From NCBI GenBank assembly GCA_023129805.1, contig JAGMBK010000074.1:1-9205 (forward strand): a stretch of 9,205 bases of DNA. Reading direction: 5' to 3'. The stretch comes from Candidatus Zixiibacteriota bacterium. Lineage in GTDB: Bacteria > Zixibacteria > MSB-5A5 > SM1-73. A program made the translations under genes and the position numbers. This document shows, one piece after another, positions 1 through 5,978 of the stretch (positions are counted from its first letter, which is position 1; each line of letters opens with the position of its first letter). Below the pieces are notes generated by a model. That model saw nothing but the letters and a program-made list of their open reading frames with translations, made no database searches and was not told where the DNA came from.

Positions 1-463
1 ACTCTTCGGTTACCTGGTCTATTATATCTTTTTTTATTCCTTTCTTCCAGAGTTCTTGCCTGAGCAGCTTTTTACCTCTTGGTTTATAAGCTAATCTCTC
101 CTTTACCCAGGCGGTGGCAAATTCAAAATCGTTAACTAAATCGTATTCTTTTAGTTTGTCAATTGTGCTTTTGATGGTCCTCTCTTCGAAATCTTTCTTT
201 TTGAGCTTATCTTTCACCTCTTTTTCGGTGCGGCGGCGAAAAGAAAGAAATCTCAAGGCAACCTCTTTGGCTTCGTTTTCACTTTTCTGGATTAAGATTT
301 CTTTGATCTTCTGTTCGGTTAAACCCTCACCTTTTTCCAGCCCCAGTTTGGATACCACCTCTTCATCCACTCCGAAGGCGAATTTACCATCGATGAAAAC
401 CGATCGCCTCCGGGGATTTTTCTTTTGGGGTTCGATTCTGGTGATGGTTTTTTGTTTTGCCAT
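1..463 (-). CDS. recX: Regulatory protein RecX, C-terminus cut by window edge
   Basis: RecX binds the RecA filament and modulates recombinase activity in the cytoplasm. The reading frame opens with ATG at 463-461 (MAKQKTITRIEPQKKNPRRR) and stays open for 154 codons to the window edge. It shows the three-helix-repeat layout of RecX: an N-terminal beta segment (about 20-35, VFIDGKFAFGVDEEVV), then a helical repeat with LRFLSFRRRTEKEVKDKLKK (70-89), then YDLVNDFEFATAWVKERL (107-124) and GKKLLRQELWKKGI (130-143), which match the conserved RecX pattern of a short Leu/Asn/Asp turn followed by a basic Arg/Lys-rich helix. RecX is usually about 150-200 residues, so perhaps a few tens of residues are missing. 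It lies directly downstream of recA on the same strand, the classic arrangement. No strong Shine-Dalgarno is visible, so translation may depend on read-through from recA. Identification is by family pattern and context. Confidence 0.93.
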   Translation of the reverse strand, partial: MAKQKTITRIEPQKKNPRRRSVFIDGKFAFGVDEEVVSKLGLEKGEGLTEQKIKEILIQKSENEAKEVALRFLSFRRRTEKEVKDKLKKKDFEERTIKSTIDKLKEYDLVNDFEFATAWVKERLAYKPRGKKLLRQELWKKGIKKDIIDQVTEE

Positions 464-549
464 TATCTTATACAATCTCTATGTCTGGAAGCCCTTCAGA
501 CATTTCTCTGGAAGGCTACGTTGTCAACTGTTTTTCCTCTAGCGTATAG

Positions 550-566
550 CCCCGCCTTTGGCGGGG
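550..566. repeat. Small GC hairpin repeat (7-bp stem, TTT loop)
   Basis: CCCCGCC, loop TTT, GGCGGGG is a perfect stem. The same CCGCC/GGCGG core with a short loop recurs at 2242-2258, 7913-7929 and 8473-8487, so it is a dispersed hairpin word rather than a gene-specific signal. No T-tract follows on either strand. Confidence 0.6.
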
Positions 567-594
567 GAAAGCAGGACAGCCATCACGCCAATTG

Positions 595-622
595 CCAGAA
601 CCTAACTTAAGTTAGGTTCTGG
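595..622. repeat. 28-bp perfect palindrome
   Basis: The arm CCAGAACCTAAC is followed by central TTAA and then the exact reverse complement of the arm. As a transcript it would fold as a 12-bp stem with a four-base loop; as DNA it is a perfect dyad that could bind a dimeric protein. It lacks a U-tract, so it is not a typical intrinsic terminator. It lies between recA and recX. Confidence 0.85.
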
Positions 623-741
623 AAACGGCGGGTTCTCTACGATAATCTCTTCTCGCCGATTAAAGCGTGTAGGGCACTTTTTCAACAGTATCGTACGGTT
701 CACCCCAGAGGCGGGACTATCCGACAATCTCTGTTTTCGTC

Positions 742-768
742 CGAAAGCCCCCAAATGGGGACATTTCG
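742..768 (-). terminator. Candidate hairpin just after recA stop
   Basis: On the minus strand, starting three bases after the recA TAG, CGAAA, a bulged T, GTCCCC, loop ATTT, GGGGGC and TTTCG can form an 11-bp stem containing one G-U pair. No T-run follows, so it may attenuate transcription or protect the 3' end rather than terminate by itself. In E. coli a hairpin between recA and recX limits recX expression; a similar role here is inference. Confidence 0.35.
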
Positions 769-771
769 AAC

Positions 772-1809
772 CTACTTTTTGACTGGCTCTTTTTCCTCTT
801 TCTTCTCCCTTATCAGCCCCAATTTCTCTTTGAGCGTCCGTTCGATCTCCTGAGCCATGTCCGGGTTTTCCTCCAGGAATTTTGCGGCATTGTCTCTGCC
901 CTGTCCTAACCTTTCATTTTTGTAGGAGAACCAGGTGCCGCTTTTATCTATCACCTTCTGCGCCACTCCCAGATCGACCAACTCACCGAGTCTGTAGATC
1001 CCCTGTCCAAAGATTATGTCAAACTCTGCGTTTTTGAAGGGTGGGGCTACTTTGTTTTTCATCACCCTCACCCGGGTGCGTGATCCTAAAATTCTATCTC
1101 CCACTTTGATGGAGGCTATCCGCCTTATATCCAGCCTCACCGAGGAGTAGAACTTAAGTGCGGTGCCGCCCGGGGTGGTCTCCGGATTGCCGAACATCAC
1201 TCCTATCCTCATCCTGATCTGATTGATGAAGACCAAGCAGGTTTTGGATTTGCTGATGGCGCCGGCAAGCTTTCTCATGGCTTGAGACATGAGCCTGGCT
1301 TGAAGCCCCATATGTGAGTCACCCATCTCCCCTTCGATCTCCGCTTTGGGAACCAGAGCGGCGACAGAGTCTACCGCTATAACATCCACCGCCCCACTGC
1401 GCACCAGGGTTTCGGCAATCTCTAAAGCCTGCTCTCCGGTGTCCGGTTGAGAGACCAAAAGCTCATCAATGTCCACTCCCAGATTCTTAGCATAGGCGGC
1501 ATCAAAAGCGTGCTCGGCATCGATGAAGGCGGCGATGCCTCCTTTTTTCTGAGCCTCTGCCATGATGTGCAAAGCTAAGGTGGTTTTTCCGGAGGCTTCC
1601 GGTCCAAATATCTCCACCATTCTTCCTCTGGGCACACCACCCACGCCCACAGCCGCATCCAAACCCAAAGAGCCTGTGGATATCACCGGAATGCTTTCGC
1701 CCAGCGAATCGGATCCCAGCTTCATGATGGACCCCTTACCAAACTGCCGTTCTATCTGGGTGACCGCCTGTTGCAAAGCCCTTTTCTTTTCCTCTTGTAT
1801 ATCTGCCAT
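772..1809 (-). CDS. recA: Recombinase RecA
   Basis: RecA forms ATP-dependent filaments on single-stranded DNA, catalyses homologous pairing and strand exchange, and stimulates LexA-type autocleavage. The protein is 345 residues from the ATG at 1809-1807, the family's usual length. The N-terminal oligomerisation helix contains [15 protein letters not shown] (18-32). Walker A is GPEASGKT (69-76), E99 lies in IDAEHAF, and Walker B ends at D147 in [10 protein letters not shown]. The L1 region is around E157-M167 ([12 protein letters not shown]) and the L2 loop starts at N196-Q197 and runs through [15 protein letters not shown]. The C-terminus is mixed-charge, Lys/Glu-rich and ends in Lys, not the strongly acidic tail of E. 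coli RecA. An in-frame GTG three codons upstream (1818) is possible, but it lies inside the Shine-Dalgarno GAGGTG, so the ATG is preferred. recX lies downstream. I found no clear LexA operator upstream. Confidence 0.99.
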   Translation of the reverse strand: MADIQEEKKRALQQAVTQIERQFGKGSIMKLGSDSLGESIPVISTGSLGLDAAVGVGGVPRGRMVEIFGPEASGKTTLALHIMAEAQKKGGIAAFIDAEHAFDAAYAKNLGVDIDELLVSQPDTGEQALEIAETLVRSGAVDVIAVDSVAALVPKAEIEGEMGDSHMGLQARLMSQAMRKLAGAISKSKTCLVFINQIRMRIGVMFGNPETTPGGTALKFYSSVRLDIRRIASIKVGDRILGSRTRVRVMKNKVAPPFKNAEFDIIFGQGIYRLGELVDLGVAQKVIDKSGTWFSYKNERLGQGRDNAAKFLEENPDMAQEIERTLKEKLGLIREKKEEKEPVKK

Positions 1810-1815
1810 TCCTCT

Positions 1816-1821
1816 CACCTC
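1816..1821 (-). promoter_or_regulatory. Shine-Dalgarno of recA (decides start)
   Basis: On the minus strand GAGGTG lies six bases before the ATG at 1809. Its terminal GTG is the alternative in-frame start at 1818, so using the GTG would consume the ribosome site. This supports the shorter 345-residue RecA. Confidence 0.7.
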
Positions 1822-1911
1822 GCTTTCTTGACTATTTACGCTTTTAGGAATCCTTTTAATCCGCTTAATCCATTATCCGTTACATCCGTTCAATCCGTTG
1901 ACCGCTTTTTT

Positions 1912-1928
1912 GTCGGCGGTCTGCCGAC
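1912..1928. repeat. Hairpin GTCGGC/GCCGAC
   Basis: A 6-bp stem GTCGGC with five-base loop GGTCT and GCCGAC. It is followed by further CGGCGG/GTCGGCGG words that may extend alternative foldings. It belongs to the repeat block upstream of recA. Confidence 0.5.
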
Positions 1929-1984
1929 GGCGGTCGGCGGACGTCCTACCGCTTAATCCGCTGACCAATCTTTTGACCCTTGTT

Positions 1985-2009
1985 GGGGCGGGGGTTGAAC
2001 CCTCGCCCC
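1985..2009. repeat. Hairpin 1 of tandem hairpin cluster
   Basis: GGGGCGGGGGT pairs with ACCCTCGCCCC around the small loop TGA, giving about 11 bp with one G-T(U) pair. It is the first of three close strong hairpins upstream of recA. Confidence 0.65.
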
Positions 2010-2020
2010 TCCTTGATTGC

Positions 2021-2043
2021 GGACAGGGGTACAACCCCTGTCC
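2021..2043. repeat. Hairpin 2 of tandem hairpin cluster
   Basis: A perfect 10-bp stem GGACAGGGGT / ACCCCTGTCC with three-base loop ACA. No T-tract follows on either strand, so a simple terminator is unlikely. Confidence 0.75.
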
Positions 2044-2065
2044 AAACACGTGTGTTTAATCTTGG

Positions 2066-2090
2066 GGTTCGGGGTAAGGTACCCCGAACC
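2066..2090. repeat. Hairpin 3 of tandem hairpin cluster
   Basis: A perfect 11-bp stem GGTTCGGGGTA / TACCCCGAACC with three-base loop AGG. A fourth, longer-range pairing GGGTCGGA (2138-2145) / TCCGACCC (2168-2175) follows. The series looks like a row of small palindromic repeats inserted side by side. Confidence 0.75.
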
Positions 2091-2207
2091 AACAGGATAA
2101 TCCGTTTAATCCGTTGACTAATTCGTTGACCTTTATCGGGTCGGACATCCTACGGATCCGTTGGAAATCCGACCCCTACAAATTCCATTTCATCCGTGAT
2201 CCGTAGC

Positions 2208-2292
2208 ATCCGTTCAATCCTTCAGGTCAAGCCTTCACTTCTCCCGCCAGAGGCGGGATCAGTGCGAGGCAGGACGAGTCCGCTGACCAATC
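2208..2292 (+). repeat. 85-bp dispersed repeat, copy A
   Basis: These 85 bases recur as the reverse complement at 7879-7963 with a single mismatch (at 2281). The unit begins ATCCGTTCAATCC, contains the hairpin TCCCGCC-AGA-GGCGGGA (2242-2258), and ends CTGACCAATC, eight bases before the thpR stop codon. No open frame is shared in a meaningful way, so it is a non-coding repeat, possibly a small mobile palindromic unit. Confidence 0.9.
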
Positions 2293-2299
2293 TTTTGAC

Positions 2300-2857
2300 C
2301 TATCCTGAAAGCAGCACCTTTTTAAGCGGCGTGTAAATTGCTCCAGCAGAATGAAGCTGGCTTTTCATCACCACCACCTCATTTACCTCGATCTTTTCAG
2401 TCTGGAAATCAGAGGATTCCACCAATTCCATAAGCATTTCAATGTTTTTAGGAGATTTCACCCTCCCTATGGTAAAATGAGCGGAAAACTTCCTTTTCTC
2501 TCTGGGGAAACCAATTTTTTCCATCTCTTCTTCAATTCTTTGTGCCAGGTGGGAAAGTTCCTCTTCACCTGATCCAGACCCTACCCATATCACCCTTGGT
2601 CTTTTTAAATTGGGAAAGACGCCAGTCCCCTTCAAGCTCATGGTAAACTTCTTTGCTCCTTCCAAGGCTTTCTCTGTTGCAGAGAAGACCTCATTTATCT
2701 TGTCTTCTGGAACCTCTCCTAAAAACTTTAAGGTGATGTGAATATTCCCCGGCTTAACCCAGGAGACGAAAGCCCCGGTTTTCTTAAGTGGAGCTTGCAA
2801 TTGCTCGATTTCTTTCTTTATGTCGTCTGGCAATTCAATGGCAATAAAGGTTCGCAT
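2300..2857 (-). CDS. thpR: RNA 2',3'-cyclic 3'-phosphodiesterase (ThpR/LigT, 2H family)
   Basis: Members of this family hydrolyse 2',3'-cyclic phosphate RNA ends, and some have RNA ligase activity in vitro; they act in the cytoplasm. The 185-residue protein has the usual length and start (MRTFIAIELPDDIKKEIEQL). Both catalytic HxTx motifs are present: HITL at 40-43 (followed by KFLGEVP) and HFTI at 127-130 (followed by GRVK). The segment FPNLKRPRVIWVG (81-93) is also typical. The ATG at 2857 is preceded by AGCAGG six bases upstream (2864-2869). It lies between cinA and recA, a neighbourhood in which this family is often found in bacteria. The stop codon TAG overlaps a repeat (2279-2300). No residue appears to be missing. 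Confidence 0.95.
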   Translation of the reverse strand: MRTFIAIELPDDIKKEIEQLQAPLKKTGAFVSWVKPGNIHITLKFLGEVPEDKINEVFSATEKALEGAKKFTMSLKGTGVFPNLKRPRVIWVGSGSGEEELSHLAQRIEEEMEKIGFPREKRKFSAHFTIGRVKSPKNIEMLMELVESSDFQTEKIEVNEVVVMKSQLHSAGAIYTPLKKVLLSG

Positions 2858-2905
2858 GATAGACCTGCTTTAAAATAAGGTTTTTATTCCCCCTTCATCC
2901 ACCTC

Positions 2906-2936
2906 ATTATCCGTTTAATCTGTTCAATCCGTTGAC
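2906..2936. repeat. ATCCGTT-type repeat ending on the cinA stop codon
   Basis: Between thpR and cinA lies ATTATCCGTTTAATCTG followed by TTCAATCCGTTGAC, a copy of the same repeat family seen upstream of recA. The last base of AATCCGTTGAC (2926-2936) is part of the cinA stop codon (CTA read as TAG on the minus strand). Confidence 0.75.
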
Positions 2937-4171
2937 TATTTTATCAAAAACAATCTCACCAGATTTAAAGCCGCCTGGCTGGCTCTTTCCCTATTGCTTT
3001 TTCTATCCTCTCCGAAAAGAAACTTCTGGGCGAAGGAATCATTCGCGTGAGCAAAACCCACGAATACCAAACCTACCGGCTTTTGCGGCGTTCCCCCGGT
3101 GGGACCTGCAATTCCGGTAACAGATAAGCCATAATCTGTCTTAGCTAGCTTTCTTACACCCTCCGCCATTAAGATAGCCACCTGCTCTGAAACCGCACCA
3201 TATTTTTCAATTATCTCTTTGGGAACGCTTAAAAGTTCGGTTTTGGCTTCATTGCTGTAGGTGACCACTCCCCTCTCGAAATATTTGGAGCTACCGGATA
3301 TGTTGGTGAATCTTGCTGAAATCAAACCGCCGGTGCACGACTCCGCCACCGCTATGGTCTTTTTCCTTTCCAGAAGAAGCCCTCCCACTATCTCCTCCAG
3401 AGTCTGGTCATCTGTCCCGTAGATATAGGTTCCCAGAACCTCTCGAATCTTTTGCTCAAACTCATCAATTTTTACCTGCGCCTGGTTTTTATCCCTCGAC
3501 TCCATGGTCAGTCTGATATTTACGCCCAGATAGCCGGGCAGAAATGCAACTTTAATCTCCCCTTTGGGCTCAATCAACCTTTCTATCCTTTCATACAGGG
3601 CGGATTCTGAAATTCCGGTGGTCTTTAGCTTTGTGTAAACGATAAAATGCTCCGGCTTCCTTGCTCTCAGGATGGGCAGGACTTCATTTTCCACCATCCA
3701 CTTCATCTCCACTGGCACGCCTGGCAGGACAAAAAGGAGGGTTTCTTTATCTTGGAGAAATATTCCCGGCGCCACTCCCCAGAGATTGGATAAAGCCTTG
3801 GCTCCCTGAGGAATCAATGCCTGATTCTGATTTATTTTGGGCATGGGGCTTCCCTGCTTGCGGAAAGACTCCTCAATCTGCTTTAAAATCTCCTGGTGAA
3901 ATACCAGATTTCTTTTGAAAGCCTTCACCACCGCTTTCTTGGTCAGATCATCTGGGGTAGGACCCAATCCACCTGAGGCGACGATCACATCCACCCTCAA
4001 TCGGGCGATGTTGAACGCCTCTGTCATCCGGTTTATATCATCGCCCACGCTGGTTTTAAAAACCACATCGATTCCCTCGGCGGTTAACCTTTCGCCTATG
4101 AAGCTGGAGTTGGAATCCTGGATCTGTCCATAAAGTAACTCATCTCCGATGGTGATGATTTCTGCTTTCAT
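2936..4171 (-). CDS. cinA: CinA: MoCF-like domain plus PncC-type NMN deamidase domain
   Basis: CinA proteins join an N-terminal MogA/MoeA-like domain (in characterised members an ADP-ribose pyrophosphatase-like activity) to a C-terminal nicotinamide mononucleotide deamidase domain, salvaging pyridine nucleotide by-products; some are linked to competence and DNA damage. The 411-residue length is full-size. The N-terminal domain starts MKAEIITIGDELLYGQI and carries GGLGPTPDD (67-75) and PGVPVEM (150-156). The C-terminal domain has AVAESCTGG (274-282) with the predicted catalytic Ser278, then a YSNEAK segment and the glycine-rich SVTGIAGPTGGTPQKPVG segment. The ATG at 4171 has GGAG eight bases upstream. 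pgpA ends 35 bases upstream, so the genes are likely cotranscribed; cinA next to pgsA and recA is a widespread bacterial order. Confidence 0.97.
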   Translation of the reverse strand: MKAEIITIGDELLYGQIQDSNSSFIGERLTAEGIDVVFKTSVGDDINRMTEAFNIARLRVDVIVASGGLGPTPDDLTKKAVVKAFKRNLVFHQEILKQIEESFRKQGSPMPKINQNQALIPQGAKALSNLWGVAPGIFLQDKETLLFVLPGVPVEMKWMVENEVLPILRARKPEHFIVYTKLKTTGISESALYERIERLIEPKGEIKVAFLPGYLGVNIRLTMESRDKNQAQVKIDEFEQKIREVLGTYIYGTDDQTLEEIVGGLLLERKKTIAVAESCTGGLISARFTNISGSSKYFERGVVTYSNEAKTELLSVPKEIIEKYGAVSEQVAILMAEGVRKLAKTDYGLSVTGIAGPTGGTPQKPVGLVFVGFAHANDSFAQKFLFGEDRKSNRERASQAALNLVRLFLIK

Positions 4172-4206
4172 ATCTTTTTCTCCATCCGGAAAATCAAAAT
4201 CTTAAC

Positions 4207-4665
4207 TCACCTTAAATTTATAAAATATAAGATAAGATGCAAACATAAGTTGGCATAGATGCCGGCTACCACATCGTCCAAAGTTACTCCCCACCCCCCT
4301 TTCAACCTCTCCATCCGCCGTGCGGGAGGGGGCTTGACTATGTCAAACAACCTGAACAGAAGAAAGGCTCCCACAAAAGATTTGATGTCCTTAGGCACAA
4401 ACATCAAAGATATCACCATACCGGTGACCTCGTCTATCACAATGGGACTTCCATCTTTGCCAAAGATCTCCTCTCCTCGGGTGGCTGACCATACGCTCAG
4501 GAAGAATAAACCCACAGTGATCGGAAGTAATATATAAAAAAAACACGGAATAAGAAACCAAATTATTAACAGGGTGATTAAACTGCCAAACGTCCCCGGA
4601 GCAAAAGGAAAATACCCGGCATAAAAAAAAGTAGAGACCAGCTTGGCTAATTGGTTCTTTTTCAA
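4207..4665 (-). CDS. pgpA: Phosphatidylglycerophosphatase A (TTG start)
   Basis: PgpA dephosphorylates phosphatidylglycerol phosphate to phosphatidylglycerol in the cytoplasmic membrane, the step after PgsA, whose gene lies just upstream. The 152-residue protein has the family signatures: YFPFAPGTFGSL (18-29), IVIDEVTGMVISL (75-87) and FDIVKPPPARRMERL (107-121) with GGWGVTLDDVVAGIYAN (123-139). Hydrophobic stretches at about 30-58, 83-107 and the C-terminus fit an integral membrane enzyme. The predicted start is TTG at 4665-4663: an in-frame TAA lies six codons upstream and no ATG or GTG occurs near enough before the conserved APGTFGS segment. The Shine-Dalgarno is poor. The TTG starts 22 bases after the pgsA stop, so translation may be coupled or deliberately weak. 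Confidence 0.93.
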   Translation of the reverse strand: MKKNQLAKLVSTFFYAGYFPFAPGTFGSLITLLIIWFLIPCFFYILLPITVGLFFLSVWSATRGEEIFGKDGSPIVIDEVTGMVISLMFVPKDIKSFVGAFLLFRLFDIVKPPPARRMERLKGGWGVTLDDVVAGIYANLCLHLILYFINLR

Positions 4666-4687
4666 TTTGAACCACGTAGGTTAAATA

Positions 4688-5275
4688 TTATTTTAGCACC
4701 CCTTTGAGTAAAAAAGCACTCTTGACCAGATAATCAATTCCCGTTCCCACGGTCAAAAGCATGATGATGAAGATCATGACATCGAAGGCACGGAAGGCGG
4801 AATCGGTGGTGAAGATACTCCAGTTGTAACCCAAAGGAAGTAAGGTGGATTTGAGATTGACGTAGACAAGTATGATTATGATCACCGTCATCTGACAGCC
4901 GGTTTTCCATTTAGCCCAATAGGAGGGTAGAATCACCACCCCTTTGTATGCGGCTAAGCTCCTCAAGCCAGTGACCAAAAATTCCCGAAGTATGATCACC
5001 AGAATCATCCAGGTCTGAACATAACCCAAAGCCACAAATGAGATGAAAGCAGTGGAGACCAAGATCTTGTCCGCCAGAGGATCCACGAACTTCCCAAAGC
5101 CGGTTATCACCCCGGTCTTTCTGGCTAAGTATCCGTCGTATACATCGGTTAATGCCGCCACAATGAAGATTAAGGTAGCCAGGTAGCGCAGATACATGTT
5201 ATCGATCAAAAGAAAGATCATGAAAATGGGAGCCAAGATTATTCGGGCTATGGTCAACTTGTTGGGGAGATTCAT
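4688..5275 (-). CDS. pgsA: CDP-diacylglycerol--glycerol-3-phosphate 3-phosphatidyltransferase
   Basis: PgsA condenses CDP-diacylglycerol with sn-glycerol 3-phosphate to give phosphatidylglycerol phosphate, the committed step to acidic phospholipids, in the cytoplasmic membrane. The 195-residue protein starts MNLPNKLTIARIILAPIF, a typical PgsA N-terminus. The CDP-alcohol phosphotransferase motif is complete: D44-x2-D47-G48-x2-A51-R52-x8-G61-x3-D65-x3-D69, with DPLADK at 65-70 and a REF segment after the next helix. Several membrane helices are evident. The ATG at 5275 has only a weak GGAT-type ribosome site. It is the first intact gene of the run and its product feeds PgpA directly. A possible truncated gene ends 18 bases upstream (5294-5296). 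Confidence 0.97.
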   Translation of the reverse strand: MNLPNKLTIARIILAPIFMIFLLIDNMYLRYLATLIFIVAALTDVYDGYLARKTGVITGFGKFVDPLADKILVSTAFISFVALGYVQTWMILVIILREFLVTGLRSLAAYKGVVILPSYWAKWKTGCQMTVIIIILVYVNLKSTLLPLGYNWSIFTTDSAFRAFDVMIFIIMLLTVGTGIDYLVKSAFLLKGVLK

Positions 5276-5293
5276 CTGCTATCCGGTCAGCCT

Positions 5294-5400
5294 TCAATCG
5301 GTTCTATTGATCGTTGCTTTCACTCCTATACCCAATCCGTTCCCTGAAGAAGTCAATCTATAAAGATTCTCCTTTTGAATCAATGTTTTTTTGTGGTAGC
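5294..5400 (-). pseudogene. Possible 3' remnant of a gene upstream of pgsA
   Basis: On the minus strand an open frame ends in TGA at 5296-5294, only 18 bases before the pgsA ATG, and reads ...ENLYRLTSSGNGLGIGVK and on to ...INRTD. The spacing resembles an operon neighbour, and the YRLTSSGNG pattern loosely resembles the C-termini of pilin-like proteins. No credible start exists: upstream the frame runs into the inverted-repeat element 5402-5565. I read it as a possible gene tail cut off by repeat insertion, or chance. The function is unknown. Confidence 0.25.
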
Positions 5401-5401
5401 C

Positions 5402-5565
5402 CTGAAAAAGCAAGTTTTTGAGTCTTCATTTTGGAGTGTCAAGCCCCGCCCAAGCGGGATCCGCGACTTTAGCTTGACCTTTTAAATCCTTGAAAGATAA
5501 ACAAGTCTTTCTTGGTCCCGCTAAAGCGGGACACTCCAATTCCCGCTCTCCAAAGACTTTTTCAG
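5402..5565. repeat. Nested inverted-repeat element (MITE-like)
   Basis: Outer arms CTGAAAAAG (5402-5410) and CTTTTTCAG (5557-5565) enclose inner arms TTGGAGTGTC (5431-5440) and GACACTCCAA (5530-5539). Next to each inner arm is a small GC hairpin: CCCGC-CCAA-GCGGG (5445-5458) and GTCCCGC-TAAA-GCGGGAC (5515-5532). The interior has no transposase and no significant coding potential. The layout fits a non-autonomous palindromic element. A rough further similarity between the two flanks (TCTT and TTGGAG words) suggests that the whole unit was once more symmetric. Confidence 0.7.
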
Positions 5566-5733
5566 AAACCTCTTTGTAACTATGTTTTCATAGCTAAGTC
5601 ATTTTTTCTATAACCTGCTTTTAGGTATTCCTAGTATGAGTAAGTTTTGTAATTTTATGAAAGGCTACCTTCTTGGATTGTTTTAGATTATACTTTAAAA
5701 AAAGATAAAACCAAAAAACCAAGGAGGTAGCAC
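5566..5733 (+). other. AT-rich leader of the transposase remnant
   Basis: The stretch is AT-rich and holds a small hairpin CTATG-TTTT-CATAG (5581-5594). A possible promoter lies near 5665-5697 (TACCTT, then TATACT about 17 bases later), weak by consensus. A strong ribosome site AAGGAGGT (5721-5728) sits five bases before the ATG at 5734. It probably represents the preserved left end of the insertion element. Confidence 0.4.
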
Positions 5734-5871
5734 ATGTTTTACGTTGGCATGGACATTTCCTATGGATCCTGTGGACATAAGAACTACTCTTCGGTAGCGG
5801 TTATAGATGAGCAAGGTTCTTTAGTTGATCGCCGTCTTGTAAATCACCGTTATCGCGAAGAGGTGACAGGA

Positions 5872-5894
5872 TATTCGTATGAATGCATACGCAT
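5872..5894. repeat. 23-bp near-palindrome, copy 1
   Basis: The core is CGTATG-AATG-CATACG, with arms extended by ATT on the left and CAT on the right. It interrupts the transposase remnant after codon 46; deletion of exactly these 23 bases restores the frame. It is identical to 5956-5978. Confidence 0.9.
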
Positions 5895-5955
5895 TTTAAT
5901 CAATTTCCTTTAAAAACGCAAGTGGTAATGGAAGCTACTTGTGGCTGGGGTTGGT

Positions 5956-5978
5956 TATTCGTATGAATGCATACGCAT
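5956..5978. repeat. 23-bp near-palindrome, copy 2
   Basis: Identical over 23 bases to 5872-5894, with start-to-start distance 84 bases. It lies where recognisable transposase sequence ends (after ...CGWGW), so it marks either a second insertion or the deletion junction. Confidence 0.9.

Larger units (their letters stand above)
464..771. other. recA-recX spacer, hairpin-rich, no gene seen
   Basis: About 308 bases separate recX from recA. I see no convincing coding sequence. The stretch holds a small GC hairpin (550-566), a 28-bp perfect palindrome (595-622), a weaker CGGCG/CGCCG inverted repeat around 627-660, and a hairpin directly after the recA stop (742-768). The remaining sequence looks like dispersed repeat debris rather than a decayed gene. 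recA and recX could be cotranscribed through this spacer, with the hairpins attenuating recX; this is inference. Confidence 0.5.
1850..2299. repeat. Dispersed repeat block upstream of recA
   Basis: The roughly 490 bases between thpR and recA hold no convincing gene. They contain many imperfect copies of ATCCGTT/AATCCGCTTAA-type words (about 1855-1902, 1950-1978, 2096-2130, 2187-2220). The exact 11-mer AATCCGTTGAC occurs at 1892-1902 and 2108-2118, again at 2926-2936, and in reverse complement at 7872-7882. A 22-bp direct repeat (begins TCCGCTGACC, ends TTTTGACC) occurs at 1957-1978 and 2279-2300. Several strong hairpins lie in between. Because the block immediately precedes recA, it must contain either the recA promoter or a long leader, but I could not single out a convincing promoter. 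Confidence 0.75.

Noticed and set aside
114..542. 142-codon plus-strand frame over recX
   Set aside because: It is antisense to a clearly conserved RecX frame and has low-complexity Ser/Phe-rich composition.
1816..1818. GTG as recA start adding MRG
   Set aside because: It lies inside the GAGGTG ribosome site of the downstream ATG, and RecA proteins usually start close to the ATG chosen.
2066..2090. Possible LexA/SOS operator upstream of recA (GGTTC...GAACC dyad)
   Set aside because: The half-sites point the opposite way from a GAAC-N4-GTTC operator and are separated by a perfect GC-rich stem; it fits the hairpin repeat class. No CTGT-N8-ACAG site was seen either.
1850..2130. CRISPR-like array from repeated ATCCGTT words
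   Set aside because: Repeats are short, irregularly spaced and imperfect, with no constant spacer length and no cas genes.
3313..4133. Plus-strand frames across cinA
   Set aside because: All are antisense to full-length CinA and carry no domain of their own.
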